Source: Lachnospiraceae bacterium (lineage in GTDB: Bacteria; Bacillota; Clostridia; Lachnospirales; Lachnospiraceae). Taken from it: 52,467 bases of DNA. This document shows, in pieces, positions 7,329-16,690 of this stretch. A program made the position numbers and the translations under genes. How positions within the stretch are numbered: the first letter of the stretch is position 1; each line of letters begins with the position of its first letter. The stretch is from the NCBI GenBank assembly GCA_024699045.1, contig JAILQK010000147.1, positions 1 through 52,467 on the forward strand, given 5' to 3'. The notes below the pieces were generated by a model. It had not been told where the DNA came from. It ran no database searches and was given only the letters and a program-made list of their open reading frames with translations.

Positions 7329-8990
7329 TCAGTTAAAGATCGAGCCTCCGATAAATTCTCTGATTATCGAATTATAAGGGATGTAGGCCGTATCAATCGA
7401 CAGAAAATACTGCAGGAATTTGAGCAGTCTTTTGGCCTCCTGATAACCCGGATCGTCTTCGCCTACTCTGAAAAGCAACGGTTCAACATAAGGCTTAAGA
7501 GCAGCGATCTCATATATATGCGCCGAATTGAACATTGCATCTGCGCTCTCCTGGAAAGGGAAGATGTACTTCTCTTCTCCCCGCCTTACGGAATGCCACA
7601 TTCCGAGTGTGCGGGATACGGATGAGCCTCTTGTGTAATAATCACGAACCATGCGTCGCATCAGTCTTCCGTCTGTGGTGGGCACTCTGTTGTGTTCATC
7701 TACATTTAAGGTCGTAAGGGCGCTGATATAGATCTTGTATTTCGATTCCTTCGGGAGCGAATGGGAAAGCTCATCGTTCAGTCCGTGGATGCCCTCACAT
7801 ACAAGCACATCCGATTCTCTGAGCGTGAGCATATCTCCCTTGTATTCCCTTACACCGGTCTTGAAATTGAACCGTGGCAGCTCGACGGTTTTACCCTCAA
7901 GAAGCGCCGTCATGTCCCGGTTGAAACCTTCCACGTCTATGGCTTCTATACATTCGAAATCGTAGTTTCCGTTTTCGTCCTTCGGAGTATCATCACGATT
8001 TTTGAAATAATTATCTATCTCGATCGGATGCGGTCTCATTCCATGGGCTCTGAGTTCGATCGAAAGACGGTGCGAAAAAGTGGTCTTGCCTGAAGAAGAA
8101 GGCCCGGCTATCATAACAAACCTTACATCCCCTCTTTCCACGATATCCTTTGCGATCTCGGCGATCCGGCTTTCGATGAGCGCCTCCTGTACCAGGATCA
8201 CTTCGTGCATCCTGCCGTCGGAAATAGCATCATTCAAGGCTCCGACGGTATCGATCTCCATCATCTTGCCCCATTCGGATGCGGATTTCATTGTCGCAAA
8301 CAGCTTGGGACTGTCATTAAAGGGGGGAACTTCTTCAGGAGACTTTCTTTCGGGAAGCTGCAGCATCATTCCATCGCCGTATTTGAAAAGGTCAAAATAC
8401 TTAAGATATCCGCAGCTGGGGACCATATACCCGTAGAAATAATCCTGAAAACCGTCAAGGGAATAAATATTTATCTTGTCCGACCGCCGGTAACGGAAGA
8501 GCTTTTCCTTATCATACATCCCCATCTCATGAAATCTGCTGATGATGCTTTCAATGGGATAGGAATTTTTTATTATGGGTACATCCTCTTTAACAAGAGT
8601 CAGCATTCGCTCTTTGACTTTTGATACGATCTCTTCCGTAAGAGGAGTCTTTCCGGTATATGAACAGTAATATGCCGCGCCGATCGAGAATTCGATCTTG
8701 ATCTTTTCTATATTCTCCTGTCCGACCACATCGTAAAAAGACTTGATGAGGAGCAGTGAAGCGGATCTCTTATAGGCTTTATGCGCAGAAGTTCCCGAAA
8801 GATCCTCAAAGTCCAGATCACAGTCACCGTCGACTTTATGAAAGATCTCTTTCAGCTTGTTGTTTACCTTTGCGAGAACTATTGCCGAGGAATAGTCCTT
8901 TTGAAAATCCTTCGCAATATCAGAAAGCTGGGATTTTGCGGGATATTCGTACTCCTGTCCCCTGTATCTTACTTTCATCGTTTCTTTCAT
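7329..8990 (-). CDS. TGS-domain nucleoside (uridine-like) kinase
   Basis: The 553-residue protein has an N-terminal TGS-like region (residues 1-70) and a segment resembling the threonyl-tRNA synthetase second domain (about 70-250). The C-terminal P-loop kinase is of the uridine kinase/phosphoribulokinase family. The Walker A loop 'GPSSSGKTT' lies near residue 296. 'IEIDNYFKNRDDTP' and 'VCEGIHGLNDEL' are the substrate and Walker B-like blocks. This architecture is standard for a group of clostridial and bacteroidal nucleoside kinases, but the natural substrate is not settled and may not be uridine. It follows nif3 by 44 bp and precedes rnpB. Confidence 0.85.
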   Translation of the reverse strand: MKETMKVRYRGQEYEYPAKSQLSDIAKDFQKDYSSAIVLAKVNNKLKEIFHKVDGDCDLDFEDLSGTSAHKAYKRSASLLLIKSFYDVVGQENIEKIKIEFSIGAAYYCSYTGKTPLTEEIVSKVKERMLTLVKEDVPIIKNSYPIESIISRFHEMGMYDKEKLFRYRRSDKINIYSLDGFQDYFYGYMVPSCGYLKYFDLFKYGDGMMLQLPERKSPEEVPPFNDSPKLFATMKSASEWGKMMEIDTVGALNDAISDGRMHEVILVQEALIESRIAEIAKDIVERGDVRFVMIAGPSSSGKTTFSHRLSIELRAHGMRPHPIEIDNYFKNRDDTPKDENGNYDFECIEAIDVEGFNRDMTALLEGKTVELPRFNFKTGVREYKGDMLTLRESDVLVCEGIHGLNDELSHSLPKESKYKIYISALTTLNVDEHNRVPTTDGRLMRRMVRDYYTRGSSVSRTLGMWHSVRRGEEKYIFPFQESADAMFNSAHIYEIAALKPYVEPLLFRVGEDDPGYQEAKRLLKFLQYFLSIDTAYIPYNSIIREFIGGSIFN

Positions 8991-9034
8991 TTATCCTGTC
9001 CTTTCATTTGTAGAGGGATACATACTCCGGAATC

Positions 9035-9808
9035 TTATATTACGGTATACGTTCGCTGTGCTTCATCCGCGATCGCTTCGATCCCTTTCATCGTATTATC
9101 GATATAGAGCTTCATGTATATCCTGAATAATTTCTCCACCCCAAAGTGTCCGGCATCGATAATGTCGATCCCTTTTTCAAGGGCATCCGTGCCGTCATGG
9201 TGACCGATATCACCGGTAATAAGCACATCACAGCCTTCGCTGCACGCAATATCGATCCCCGAAGCTCCCGATCCCGGAAGGATGGCGACCTTGACTATCG
9301 TATCATCAAGATCCCCGTAAACCATTACATGAGACAGGTTAAAACATGCCTTTGTCTTTTCGGAAAGCTCCTTAAGTGAAAGATCTTCCTTGAGGTACCC
9401 GATTGCCCCAAGGCCGAAGTCTTCACTAAGCGTGGGCTCAAGCACACGGATCTCGATGAGATCGAGCAGGGAGGCTGCTTCGGTTGCCATGCAGGTGACA
9501 TCGAAGTCAGTATGCATCGTAAAAAGAGCCATATCATAGGATATGATCTTAAGCACTCTTCTGCCCACATGATCATCGGTAGATACATGACGAACCGGTC
9601 GAAAGATCAGCGGATGATGCGTCAGGATAAGATCGGCTCCTGCCTCATGCGCGGCTTCGATCACATCCGTTGTGGCGTCGAGCGCGATGTAGATCTTTTT
9701 TATCTCCTTGTCTTCATCCCCTACCAAAAGCCCCGGATTGTCCCAGCTTTCGGAATACTGGATAGGGGCTATTTCATTAAGTGATGAGATTATATCTTTA
9801 AGTTTCAA
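9035..9808 (-). CDS. Nif3-like dinuclear metal centre protein
   Basis: A 257-residue member of the Nif3/YqfO family, hexameric proteins with a two-metal site. 'LTHHPLIF' near residue 62 carries metal-ligand histidines and 'WDNPGLLVG' is the N-terminal signature. The length matches the short form without the inserted PII-like domain. Two in-frame TTG codons (9814 and 9808) are possible starts. I prefer 9808, because GAGG is then about 9 nt away and the protein begins MKLKDI as is usual. It overlaps the 3' end of trmK. Biochemical function is unresolved in general; proximity to trmK is conserved in Firmicutes. Confidence 0.9.
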   Translation of the reverse strand: MKLKDIISSLNEIAPIQYSESWDNPGLLVGDEDKEIKKIYIALDATTDVIEAAHEAGADLILTHHPLIFRPVRHVSTDDHVGRRVLKIISYDMALFTMHTDFDVTCMATEAASLLDLIEIRVLEPTLSEDFGLGAIGYLKEDLSLKELSEKTKACFNLSHVMVYGDLDDTIVKVAILPGSGASGIDIACSEGCDVLITGDIGHHDGTDALEKGIDIIDAGHFGVEKLFRIYMKLYIDNTMKGIEAIADEAQRTYTVI

Positions 9809-10520
9809 TATCAAGTACCTCGTTATAATCTGTTATTTCCGACATTATCTCGTTATGTCTTGTTACGGGAAGATCCGGATGCTCCTTTATTATCCGATAA
9901 AGGTCATCCCTTTTTTTTACAAAAAAGGCTCTGATAGTATCATCGGCAAGCGCCTCCTTAACAAAGCCTCCGAACCTGAAGTAAGAGTCCGGGAGTGAGC
10001 TGTCGGGGACGACGGATCCGACACGGGAAGCTCTGATCACGACATAAAGCTTTTCGTCGTCCGTTACATAACGCTCGTTTTTGATCGCGCATCCTGCCGA
10101 TATAAGATATTCTCTAAGCTCCTTCTGTCCGGTATGCGGTGAGAGTATATATTCGTCATAGCTGGAAAGCCTGTCTCCCGCACGTTCCATTATCCCACGA
10201 ATGTTCGGGCCGCCCATACCGGCGATGCAAAGGACATTGTATCCTTCGGCCGGAGCAGGCACGTCATCAAGTCCGTCAGACAGGATAAATGCTATCCTGT
10301 CCTGATCGGCGCCCGATCCGAGGGCATTTCTTTCGGCACTTTCAAGCGGACCTTTGTTGATATCGGAAGCGCATGCCTTCCTGCATATGTTTTGGCTGAG
10401 GAGCCATATCGGAAGGTAGCCGTGATCCGTACCCACATCCGTAAATAGGTCGCATTCGGGAACCATGTGCGCGATCGTTTCAAGTCTTTTTGAAAGCGCG
10501 ATGGTCTTTGCGGGGATCAC
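9798..10520 (-). CDS. trmK: tRNA (adenine22-N1)-methyltransferase
   Basis: This is a 240-residue SAM-dependent methyltransferase of the TrmK/YqfN family, which makes m1A22 in some tRNAs. '[16 protein letters not shown]' near residue 25 is the SAM-binding motif I, followed by '[15 protein letters not shown]' (motif II) and 'ILSDGLDD'. A C-terminal helical extension is present. It starts with GTG overlapping the rpoD stop (GTGA), so it is coupled to rpoD. The order rpoD-trmK-nif3 is common in Firmicutes. Confidence 0.93.
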   Translation of the reverse strand: MIPAKTIALSKRLETIAHMVPECDLFTDVGTDHGYLPIWLLSQNICRKACASDINKGPLESAERNALGSGADQDRIAFILSDGLDDVPAPAEGYNVLCIAGMGGPNIRGIMERAGDRLSSYDEYILSPHTGQKELREYLISAGCAIKNERYVTDDEKLYVVIRASRVGSVVPDSSLPDSYFRFGGFVKEALADDTIRAFFVKKRDDLYRIIKEHPDLPVTRHNEIMSEITDYNEVLDIET

Positions 10521-11656
10521 TCCAGATAATCCTTAAGCTTTCTGGATCTTGAAGGATGTCTGAGCTTCCTGAGTGCCTTTGCCTCTATCTGCCTTATACG
10601 CTCACGGGTGACATTGAACTGTTTCCCGACCTCTTCAAGAGTCCTTGCCTTGCCGTCATCAAGTCCGAATCTGAGCCTTAAGACCTTCTGTTCCCTCTCG
10701 GTCAGGGTATCCAGCACCTCATTGAGCTGCTCCTTCAGGAGTTCAAACGCCGCCGCGTCAGCCGGTACGGGAACCTGTTCATCCTGGATAAAATCTCCAA
10801 GATGTGAGTCTTCCTCTTCGCCTATAGGAGTTTCGAGGGAGACCGGTTCCTGGGATATCTTCAGTATCTCCCTGACCTTATCCACGGGCATGTTCATCTG
10901 CACTGCGATCTCCTCGGGGGTAGGTTCCCTTCCGAGCTCCTGCAGCAGCTGTCTTGATACCCTTATGAGTTTGTTTATCGTCTCGACCATATGTACCGGG
11001 ATCCTTATGGTCCTCGCCTGGTCGGCGATCGCCCTTGTTATGGCCTGACGGATCCACCAGGTGGCATAAGTGGAAAACTTATAGCCCTTCCTGTAGTCGA
11101 ATTTTTCGACCGCCTTGATAAGCCCAAGGTTTCCTTCCTGTATCAGATCGAGGAAAAGCATTCCGCGTCCGACATACCGTTTTGCAATGGATACCACGAG
11201 ACGGAGATTTGCTTCCGCAAGCTTGTTTTTTGCTTCCTGATCGCCGATCTCCATGCGTTTTGCGAGTTCGACCTCTTCTTCGGCAGAAAGCAGAGGGACT
11301 TTGCCGATCTCCTTAAGGTACATCCTTACGGGGTCTTCGATCGATACGTTTTCGGGGACAGAGATATCAACGTCCTCCGTATCGACATCTTCTTCGTTTT
11401 CGATGTCTTCGGGCGTGATATCGTCATCCACGTCCATATCGTCTTCAGAAGGAGAAGACATTTTCACCACGTCTATGCCGTTTTTTTCCAGGGTTTCCCA
11501 GATGCGGTCATAGTCGTCTTCACTTAGATCAAGCCCTTTGAAATGATCGGTGATCTCCTGGTTGTCGAGCATGTTGTCCTTTTTACGGCCCTTCTCGACT
11601 AAACTCTTGAGCTTATCCTCGAATCTTTCTTCAAGCTTTTCTTCGTTTTCTTCCAT
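10517..11656 (-). CDS. rpoD: Primary sigma factor (sigma-70/sigma-A)
   Basis: At 379 residues this is the short Firmicutes-type housekeeping sigma. Region 1.1 is reduced and acidic (residues 60-100). Region 1.2 contains '[16 protein letters not shown]'. Region 2 contains '[22 protein letters not shown]' in part and '[14 protein letters not shown]'. Region 4 ends with '[30 protein letters not shown]'-type helix-turn-helix residues. GGGAGG precedes the ATG. It lies 15 bp after dnaG, reproducing the classic macromolecular synthesis operon core without rpsU. Confidence 0.97.
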   Translation of the reverse strand: MEENEEKLEERFEDKLKSLVEKGRKKDNMLDNQEITDHFKGLDLSEDDYDRIWETLEKNGIDVVKMSSPSEDDMDVDDDITPEDIENEEDVDTEDVDISVPENVSIEDPVRMYLKEIGKVPLLSAEEEVELAKRMEIGDQEAKNKLAEANLRLVVSIAKRYVGRGMLFLDLIQEGNLGLIKAVEKFDYRKGYKFSTYATWWIRQAITRAIADQARTIRIPVHMVETINKLIRVSRQLLQELGREPTPEEIAVQMNMPVDKVREILKISQEPVSLETPIGEEEDSHLGDFIQDEQVPVPADAAAFELLKEQLNEVLDTLTEREQKVLRLRFGLDDGKARTLEEVGKQFNVTRERIRQIEAKALRKLRHPSRSRKLKDYLE

Positions 11657-11671
11657 TAATGGCCTCCCTTT

Positions 11672-13492
11672 CTACAAGCTGATCTTTATTTTTTTCAGTT
11701 CCGTTAACGCATGTTTGATCTGTTTTGCTTTTTTCAGAGGATCGGTCCCGTCGTCGATCCCTGCGTCCCTGTTAAGAGCCGCCTCTTTGATCTTGATCAC
11801 AAGATCCGTAAGCGCTCTGGCTCTGTCATCCGGAGTTTCCACCGCATCAAGAGGCGTATTTATGACCGACGATGCTTCGTTCGAGTTGTCATTTGCGACA
11901 AAACCGGTAAGGATGTCGGCCGGGGAAATGCTTCCTTTTTCATACCCTTCATATATTTTCTGAGCCATTTCCCTGTTTATGCCGTCGGTATAATCCTCCG
12001 GAGCAAGGTAATTCTTTGCTGCCTCGAACACCTCTTTTTCGTCGACCATCCAGGTCAGAAGATATCGTTCAGCCATATCGATCCCTTCGTTCGGATGAGC
12101 GGCCTGACCGTCAGCAGCGTGCGATCTGTCGGATGGCGCGCGGTCATTGTTTATCCTGGCGTGCGGTCGGGTTTCAAAATCAGAAGGCCCCGACCTTTCA
12201 TTTTTTTCGATCGCTATGGCTACGGCTCTTCTTAAGGCATCTTCTCTTATGAAATATTTCTCCGCAACTCCGGATATATAGTTGTCGCGCGCCAGCTCAT
12301 CGTCGATCGAAGCGAGCTTTCTGGCCGCCTCATTCTGAAACGATGTCCGCCCATCGGGATCCGACATATCATAAGACCGTTCGATATATGAAAGCTCAAA
12401 GAAAAATGAGTTTTCGGCAGCTTCCACCCTCTTCCTGAATTCCTCTGCGCCCATGGCTTTGATCAATTCATCGGGGTCCTTATACGGATCCAGATGTATG
12501 ACCTTAGTCGAAAGTCCGGCGGACCGGCATATCGGGATCGCGCGCATCAGCGCTTTCTGCCCGGGAGCGTCGGAATCATAGGTCAGTCTGATATCATCGG
12601 TATAGCGTCGTAAAAGGTTTGCATGTCCGGAGGTAAAGGCCGTTCCGAGCGAGGCGGTTGCTTCGGTGAAGCCGGCCTGATGCATCGTGATGACGTCCAT
12701 GTATCCTTCGCATACTATCCTGTAAGGGCTTCTGGAGCGCCGGGCAACGTTCAGTCCATACATGTTACGGCTTTTATCAAACACGACACCCTCAGGAGAG
12801 TTCAGATACTTAGGCTCTCCGCTTCCCATGACTCTTGCTCCGAATCCTATGACCTTGCTGTTGATGTCCATTATCGGGAACATCACACGATTGAAAAACC
12901 TGTCGGTCATCCCGTATTTTTCGGATATATTGCAGAGCCCGGCGGCATTTATCTCCTTGTCGGTATAGCCTTTTGACTTAAGATACCTTACAGTCTGGTC
13001 CCGGCCTTTTCCGGAATAACCGAGTCCGAAGCTCTTTATCGTCCCATCGGTGAGTCCCCTGTTCCTGAAGTATTCAAGACCGATCCTGCCCTCCGGGGAA
13101 TAAAGCTTTTTATAATAGTAGATCGCGGCATCCTTCAGGCATTCAAGGACCCTTCCCTTAAAGCGCGCTTCGCGTTTTTCTTCCGGAGTCTCTTCCGCCT
13201 CAGGGATCTCGATCCCCGCCCTTTCGGCCAGGTATCTCAAAGCTTCGGGATAACTGTAATTCTCATATTCCATGACGAAGCTGATGACATTGCCGCCCGC
13301 ATCACAGCCGAAACAGTGATAGGTCTGTCTTTGGGGACTGACACAGAAAGAGCCGGTCTTCTCGTTATGAAAAGGACAGAGACCGAAGTAATTGGCCCCT
13401 TTCCGCTTCAGTTTTATCACGCTCCCTATGACGTCCACGATATCGTTCCTTGAACGTATTTCATCTATGACTTCGTCTTTTATCCTGGGCAT
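11672..13492 (-). CDS. dnaG: DNA primase
   Basis: The 606-residue primase makes RNA primers at the replication fork. The N-terminal CHC2 zinc finger is visible as CPFH and then CFGC (residues 40-64). It is followed by the catalytic core and a TOPRIM segment with 'VCEGYMDVITMHQAG' and 'YDSDAPGQKA'. The variable C-terminal part (about 430-606) should bind DnaB helicase. Length is normal. Located between dgt and rpoD. Confidence 0.97.
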   Translation of the reverse strand: MPRIKDEVIDEIRSRNDIVDVIGSVIKLKRKGANYFGLCPFHNEKTGSFCVSPQRQTYHCFGCDAGGNVISFVMEYENYSYPEALRYLAERAGIEIPEAEETPEEKREARFKGRVLECLKDAAIYYYKKLYSPEGRIGLEYFRNRGLTDGTIKSFGLGYSGKGRDQTVRYLKSKGYTDKEINAAGLCNISEKYGMTDRFFNRVMFPIMDINSKVIGFGARVMGSGEPKYLNSPEGVVFDKSRNMYGLNVARRSRSPYRIVCEGYMDVITMHQAGFTEATASLGTAFTSGHANLLRRYTDDIRLTYDSDAPGQKALMRAIPICRSAGLSTKVIHLDPYKDPDELIKAMGAEEFRKRVEAAENSFFFELSYIERSYDMSDPDGRTSFQNEAARKLASIDDELARDNYISGVAEKYFIREDALRRAVAIAIEKNERSGPSDFETRPHARINNDRAPSDRSHAADGQAAHPNEGIDMAERYLLTWMVDEKEVFEAAKNYLAPEDYTDGINREMAQKIYEGYEKGSISPADILTGFVANDNSNEASSVINTPLDAVETPDDRARALTDLVIKIKEAALNRDAGIDDGTDPLKKAKQIKHALTELKKIKISL

Positions 13493-13531
13493 ATTACTGT
13501 TCCCTGAGCATTTTATTATTCTCAGGCCGCT

Positions 13532-14542
13532 TTATTTGACAGACCATGAGGTGGGGATGAAAAGATCGGAATAGATCCCTATCGCATATCTGTCGGTCAT
13601 TGATGAGATATAGTCGCATACGATCCTTTCAAGAGGATCTCCGGTCTTTGACATCAGCTCCCTGTATTCCATAGGGAGCCTGTCGGGTCTGTTAAAGAAG
13701 TACATATAAAGCGATTCTATGAGGCTTTCGGCTTTACCCTCCTCGCTTTTGGCTTTGGGATTGGTGTAGACGCTCTTAAACATCCACTCCCTGAGATCCT
13801 TCATAGCCTTGTATGCGCTTTCCGACATTACTATATCGTTTTTTCCTATACTTTCGGTGATTATGTTATGGATGAAATAATCAAGCCGTTCAGCCGTCTT
13901 ATATCCGACTATATCTCCGATATGGGAAGGAACACTGTCATCGGCAAGTATTCCCGCCCTTATGGCATCATCCATATCATGATGCATGTAAGCGATCTTA
14001 TCCGAAAACTGTACGATCTTGCCTTCCAGAGTTTTCGGCTGACCGGAAGTCCTGTGATTTTTGATCCCGTCCCTGACTTCAAAAGTCAGATTAAGGCCGG
14101 TCATATCTTTTTCGAGTACATCAACTACACGCAAAGATTGTTCGGAATGCTCGAACCCAAGCGAACACACACGGTTAAGCGCACGCTCTCCTGCATGACC
14201 AAAAGGGGTATGTCCGAGATCGTGGCCCAAAGCGATCGCCTCGACGAGATCCTCATTCATCTTCAACGCTTTGGCTATTGTCCTTGCATTCTGTGAGACT
14301 TCAAGGGTGTGTATCAGTCTTGTCCTGTAATGATCACCCTGCGGAGTAAGAAAGACCTGGGTTTTGTCCTTAAGCCGTCTGAATGATTTTGAATGGAGGA
14401 TCCTGTCTCTGTCCCTCTGGAAAACCGGACGCAGATCGTCCTCATTCTCCTCGCGAAGTCTTCCCTTTGAATCCGAGGATAAGACCGCAAACGGACTCAG
14501 TGTCTTTTTTTCAATGTCTTCGATGGTTTCTCTGATTGTCAT
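13532..14542 (-). CDS. dgt: dGTPase-like HD-domain triphosphohydrolase
   Basis: The 336-residue protein belongs to the dGTP triphosphohydrolase-like HD family, which hydrolyses dNTPs to nucleoside plus triphosphate. HD-domain residues are seen as 'HTLEVSQNARTIAKAL' near residue 75 and 'GHDLGHTPFGHAGERAL' near residue 108, with 'FSDKIAYMHHDMDD' later. It starts the run dgt-dnaG-rpoD-trmK-nif3 seen in many Clostridia. No strong promoter is evident in the 45 bp between the upstream terminator and the ATG. Transcription may start inside that AT-rich stretch or read through. Confidence 0.92.
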   Translation of the reverse strand: MTIRETIEDIEKKTLSPFAVLSSDSKGRLREENEDDLRPVFQRDRDRILHSKSFRRLKDKTQVFLTPQGDHYRTRLIHTLEVSQNARTIAKALKMNEDLVEAIALGHDLGHTPFGHAGERALNRVCSLGFEHSEQSLRVVDVLEKDMTGLNLTFEVRDGIKNHRTSGQPKTLEGKIVQFSDKIAYMHHDMDDAIRAGILADDSVPSHIGDIVGYKTAERLDYFIHNIITESIGKNDIVMSESAYKAMKDLREWMFKSVYTNPKAKSEEGKAESLIESLYMYFFNRPDRLPMEYRELMSKTGDPLERIVCDYISSMTDRYAIGIYSDLFIPTSWSVK

Positions 14543-14579
14543 AACTTCTGTCCCGCTTTATCCATTTACGACATAAAAT

Positions 14580-14610
14580 AAAAAAACCCTTTTCAAAAAA
14601 ATGAAAAGGA
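14580..14610 (-). terminator. Rho-independent terminator after the GGDEF/3-TM gene pair
   Basis: Arms 14589-14596 and 14603-14610 form an 8-bp A/T-rich stem closed by two C-G pairs, with a 6-nt loop. On the minus strand it is followed by G and then eight T residues. It lies 75 bp beyond the stop of the 102-aa gene and just before dgt. The stem is weak, so termination may be partial. Confidence 0.65.
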
Positions 14611-14684
14611 TCAAATAATTTTTTACTGTACTATATATGGTATAGTGAGAAGTCCGGAGGCACAATTCGGATCGGGATTTAAAT

Positions 14685-14993
14685 CTAAGGGTTAATGATC
14701 GTGCCAAGCATCTCAGACCAGAATCGTATCTTCAGCATCCAGGCAAGGCTCATAGTAAATCCCGCCAGCACCGGAATGTATATCAGTGAATAATAAGCAA
14801 GCTCTATCCGGCTTTTGTGTGTCGATCTGAAAAAAGAAAAAAGGTATAAGATCAGCATAACGATATAAGGCATCCAGAAAAAGGGCCAGACAAGTTCAAA
14901 ACCGCGGAACAGAAAATAATCGGCAACGACAAGGACTGCGATCAGTATCGGCAGAGCGGACCTTACAGGGGTTTTACCGTCGGATGAGTTCAT
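14685..14993 (-). CDS. Small three-TM membrane protein of unknown function
   Basis: The 102-residue product has three hydrophobic stretches (about residues 13-32, 37-53 and 66-87) and short polar loops, so it is an integral membrane protein. No catalytic motif or recognised family is visible. The start overlaps the stop of the GGDEF gene by 4 nt (ATGA), implying coupled translation and a possible functional link. It could be an accessory or partner of the diguanylate cyclase. This is inferred only from the arrangement. Confidence 0.7.
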   Translation of the reverse strand: MNSSDGKTPVRSALPILIAVLVVADYFLFRGFELVWPFFWMPYIVMLILYLFSFFRSTHKSRIELAYYSLIYIPVLAGFTMSLAWMLKIRFWSEMLGTIINP

Positions 14994-16669
14994 ACCTCTC
15001 CTGCCTTGTGTCTGTATTTCCTTTTTGATTCATACATCTTGGCTTCCGCGTGTTTTATCGTATCACTGGAATTTCTGTCGGTAATATAATTGTAGGCGGC
15101 CGAACCGTATGCAAAATTGATATCATGCCTTCCTTCACGCATTATATCGTCAAACATGTTGGCTTCGGTCTCGAAAAAGACATCTCTGTCATGGCCGGTA
15201 AAGATAACGGCAAACTCATCTCCCCCTATCCTGTATACCCGGGCGATCTTAGAGAAGTATTTCTGAACAAAATCCGAACTTGAAAGGATGTACCGGTCAC
15301 CTTCGGCGTGGCCTTTTGCATCGTTAAGCTTCTTAAGATTATTAAGATCCAGGATACCGACGACCAGATGCTCCAGAAGGTCCTCTCTCTCATCGATCTT
15401 TTCAAGCTCCTGCTCGTAGGCCTGTCTGTTGCCGAGCCCTGTGAGGTTATCGGTAAAAGCAAGTGATTTGTACACCTCTGCCTTCCTGACATCAAGCTCG
15501 TCGGACAAAGCGGCATGCATCGTATCGACAGCGAGCAGAAAGATGAAGATCAGCAGACCGATCCGGGAGTACTGGGAAGCATCGATGTTATTACTGGTGT
15601 AATAGTGGCCTATATCGATAAACACAGAGATCGCAAGCACGATAAAACCCACGGATCCCAGCTCGGGAAACACGCTGTCATTTTTGTTCCTTCCGATGAT
15701 GCCTGAACGGATATGTGCAAAGATGATACAGCCACAGGTTATAAGTATCGTGATATGCGTAAGTATAAGCATTTCCGACATATCCATAATGCCGGCAAAA
15801 TGTACGATGTTCATCAGCAGGAAATTCGCTATCGGAAGCAGCGAGATCTTATTACACATATCCCTGACCTTTTTGTGCCGGCTTGATCTGTAATAAGATA
15901 ATATAGGCATCGGCAGAAAGGCTATGGCTTCATATGTAAGGATCGAGACCATTTTCATATTGCCGAGGAAAAGCTGGGTGCAGTGGGTCTCGTTTGCGGA
16001 CCAGATAAATACTACCGCTGTAAACTCCGCCAGGAAAAAGATGTTATATTTATGTACCATCTTGGCTTCGACAAAGCCGAGAAAGAACAAAAGAAACGAC
16101 ATGAACGCGATGAAAAAGACAGATATTATACCTACGGCATTCATTACAAGGAGCATCTCGATCATATCGCCCCTGTCCCCGATATATGCCTCTTCCATGA
16201 TACCGCCGTATTTGGCTTCTACCCTGTGAAGATCTATGGTGAGATACTCTCCTTCGTAAGAATCCTTCAAAGGGATCAGTATCCATGCCGATCCGGGCAG
16301 AGGAAACAAGCTGGATTGCATGTCCCCGTATGTATAAATCTCCTCCTTGCCGACGTAGACATGGTTCTCCGCATGCTTTGACCTGTACATGATATACATG
16401 CCGTCACGGCATTCCGAACCGAGCAGTTTGCGAACGGTCATATCCATATAGGCATTTTTGTCGAGACTTAAAGGAAGGTTACAGATATCATAAGAATTAA
16501 TGCGATTGTTTTTGTACTCCCATCCGGAGCTGAAATTTTCAGCTCCGTTCCTTATCATATGAACATCTCTTTCATAGGGATTCATGGAAGCAACAATAGT
16601 AATGATAATGCCGATAAAGGCGATTATCGAAAAGATTATGTTATAGTTTATCCCCCTTGCCCTGCTCAT
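14990..16669 (-). CDS. Membrane diguanylate cyclase (GGDEF domain)
   Basis: This 559-residue protein has an N-terminal TM helix (about 10-30) and an extracytoplasmic sensor region to about residue 165. A cluster of seven or so TM helices (about 170-390) resembles 7TM sensor proteins. A C-terminal GGDEF domain holds 'LTGLGNRQAYEQEL' and the intact active-site motif 'RIGGDEFAVIF' near residue 483. The I-site RxxD is absent upstream of GGDEF (the sequence there is KIARVYRI), so product inhibition through that site is unlikely. It should make c-di-GMP from two GTP. It follows ilvE by 21 bp; the Shine-Dalgarno is weak. The PilZ protein at 29410 is a candidate local effector. Confidence 0.88.
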   Translation of the reverse strand: MSRARGINYNIIFSIIAFIGIIITIVASMNPYERDVHMIRNGAENFSSGWEYKNNRINSYDICNLPLSLDKNAYMDMTVRKLLGSECRDGMYIMYRSKHAENHVYVGKEEIYTYGDMQSSLFPLPGSAWILIPLKDSYEGEYLTIDLHRVEAKYGGIMEEAYIGDRGDMIEMLLVMNAVGIISVFFIAFMSFLLFFLGFVEAKMVHKYNIFFLAEFTAVVFIWSANETHCTQLFLGNMKMVSILTYEAIAFLPMPILSYYRSSRHKKVRDMCNKISLLPIANFLLMNIVHFAGIMDMSEMLILTHITILITCGCIIFAHIRSGIIGRNKNDSVFPELGSVGFIVLAISVFIDIGHYYTSNNIDASQYSRIGLLIFIFLLAVDTMHAALSDELDVRKAEVYKSLAFTDNLTGLGNRQAYEQELEKIDEREDLLEHLVVGILDLNNLKKLNDAKGHAEGDRYILSSSDFVQKYFSKIARVYRIGGDEFAVIFTGHDRDVFFETEANMFDDIMREGRHDINFAYGSAAYNYITDRNSSDTIKHAEAKMYESKRKYRHKAGEV

Positions 16670-16690
16670 TTTGCGCTGAGTATGTCCGGA

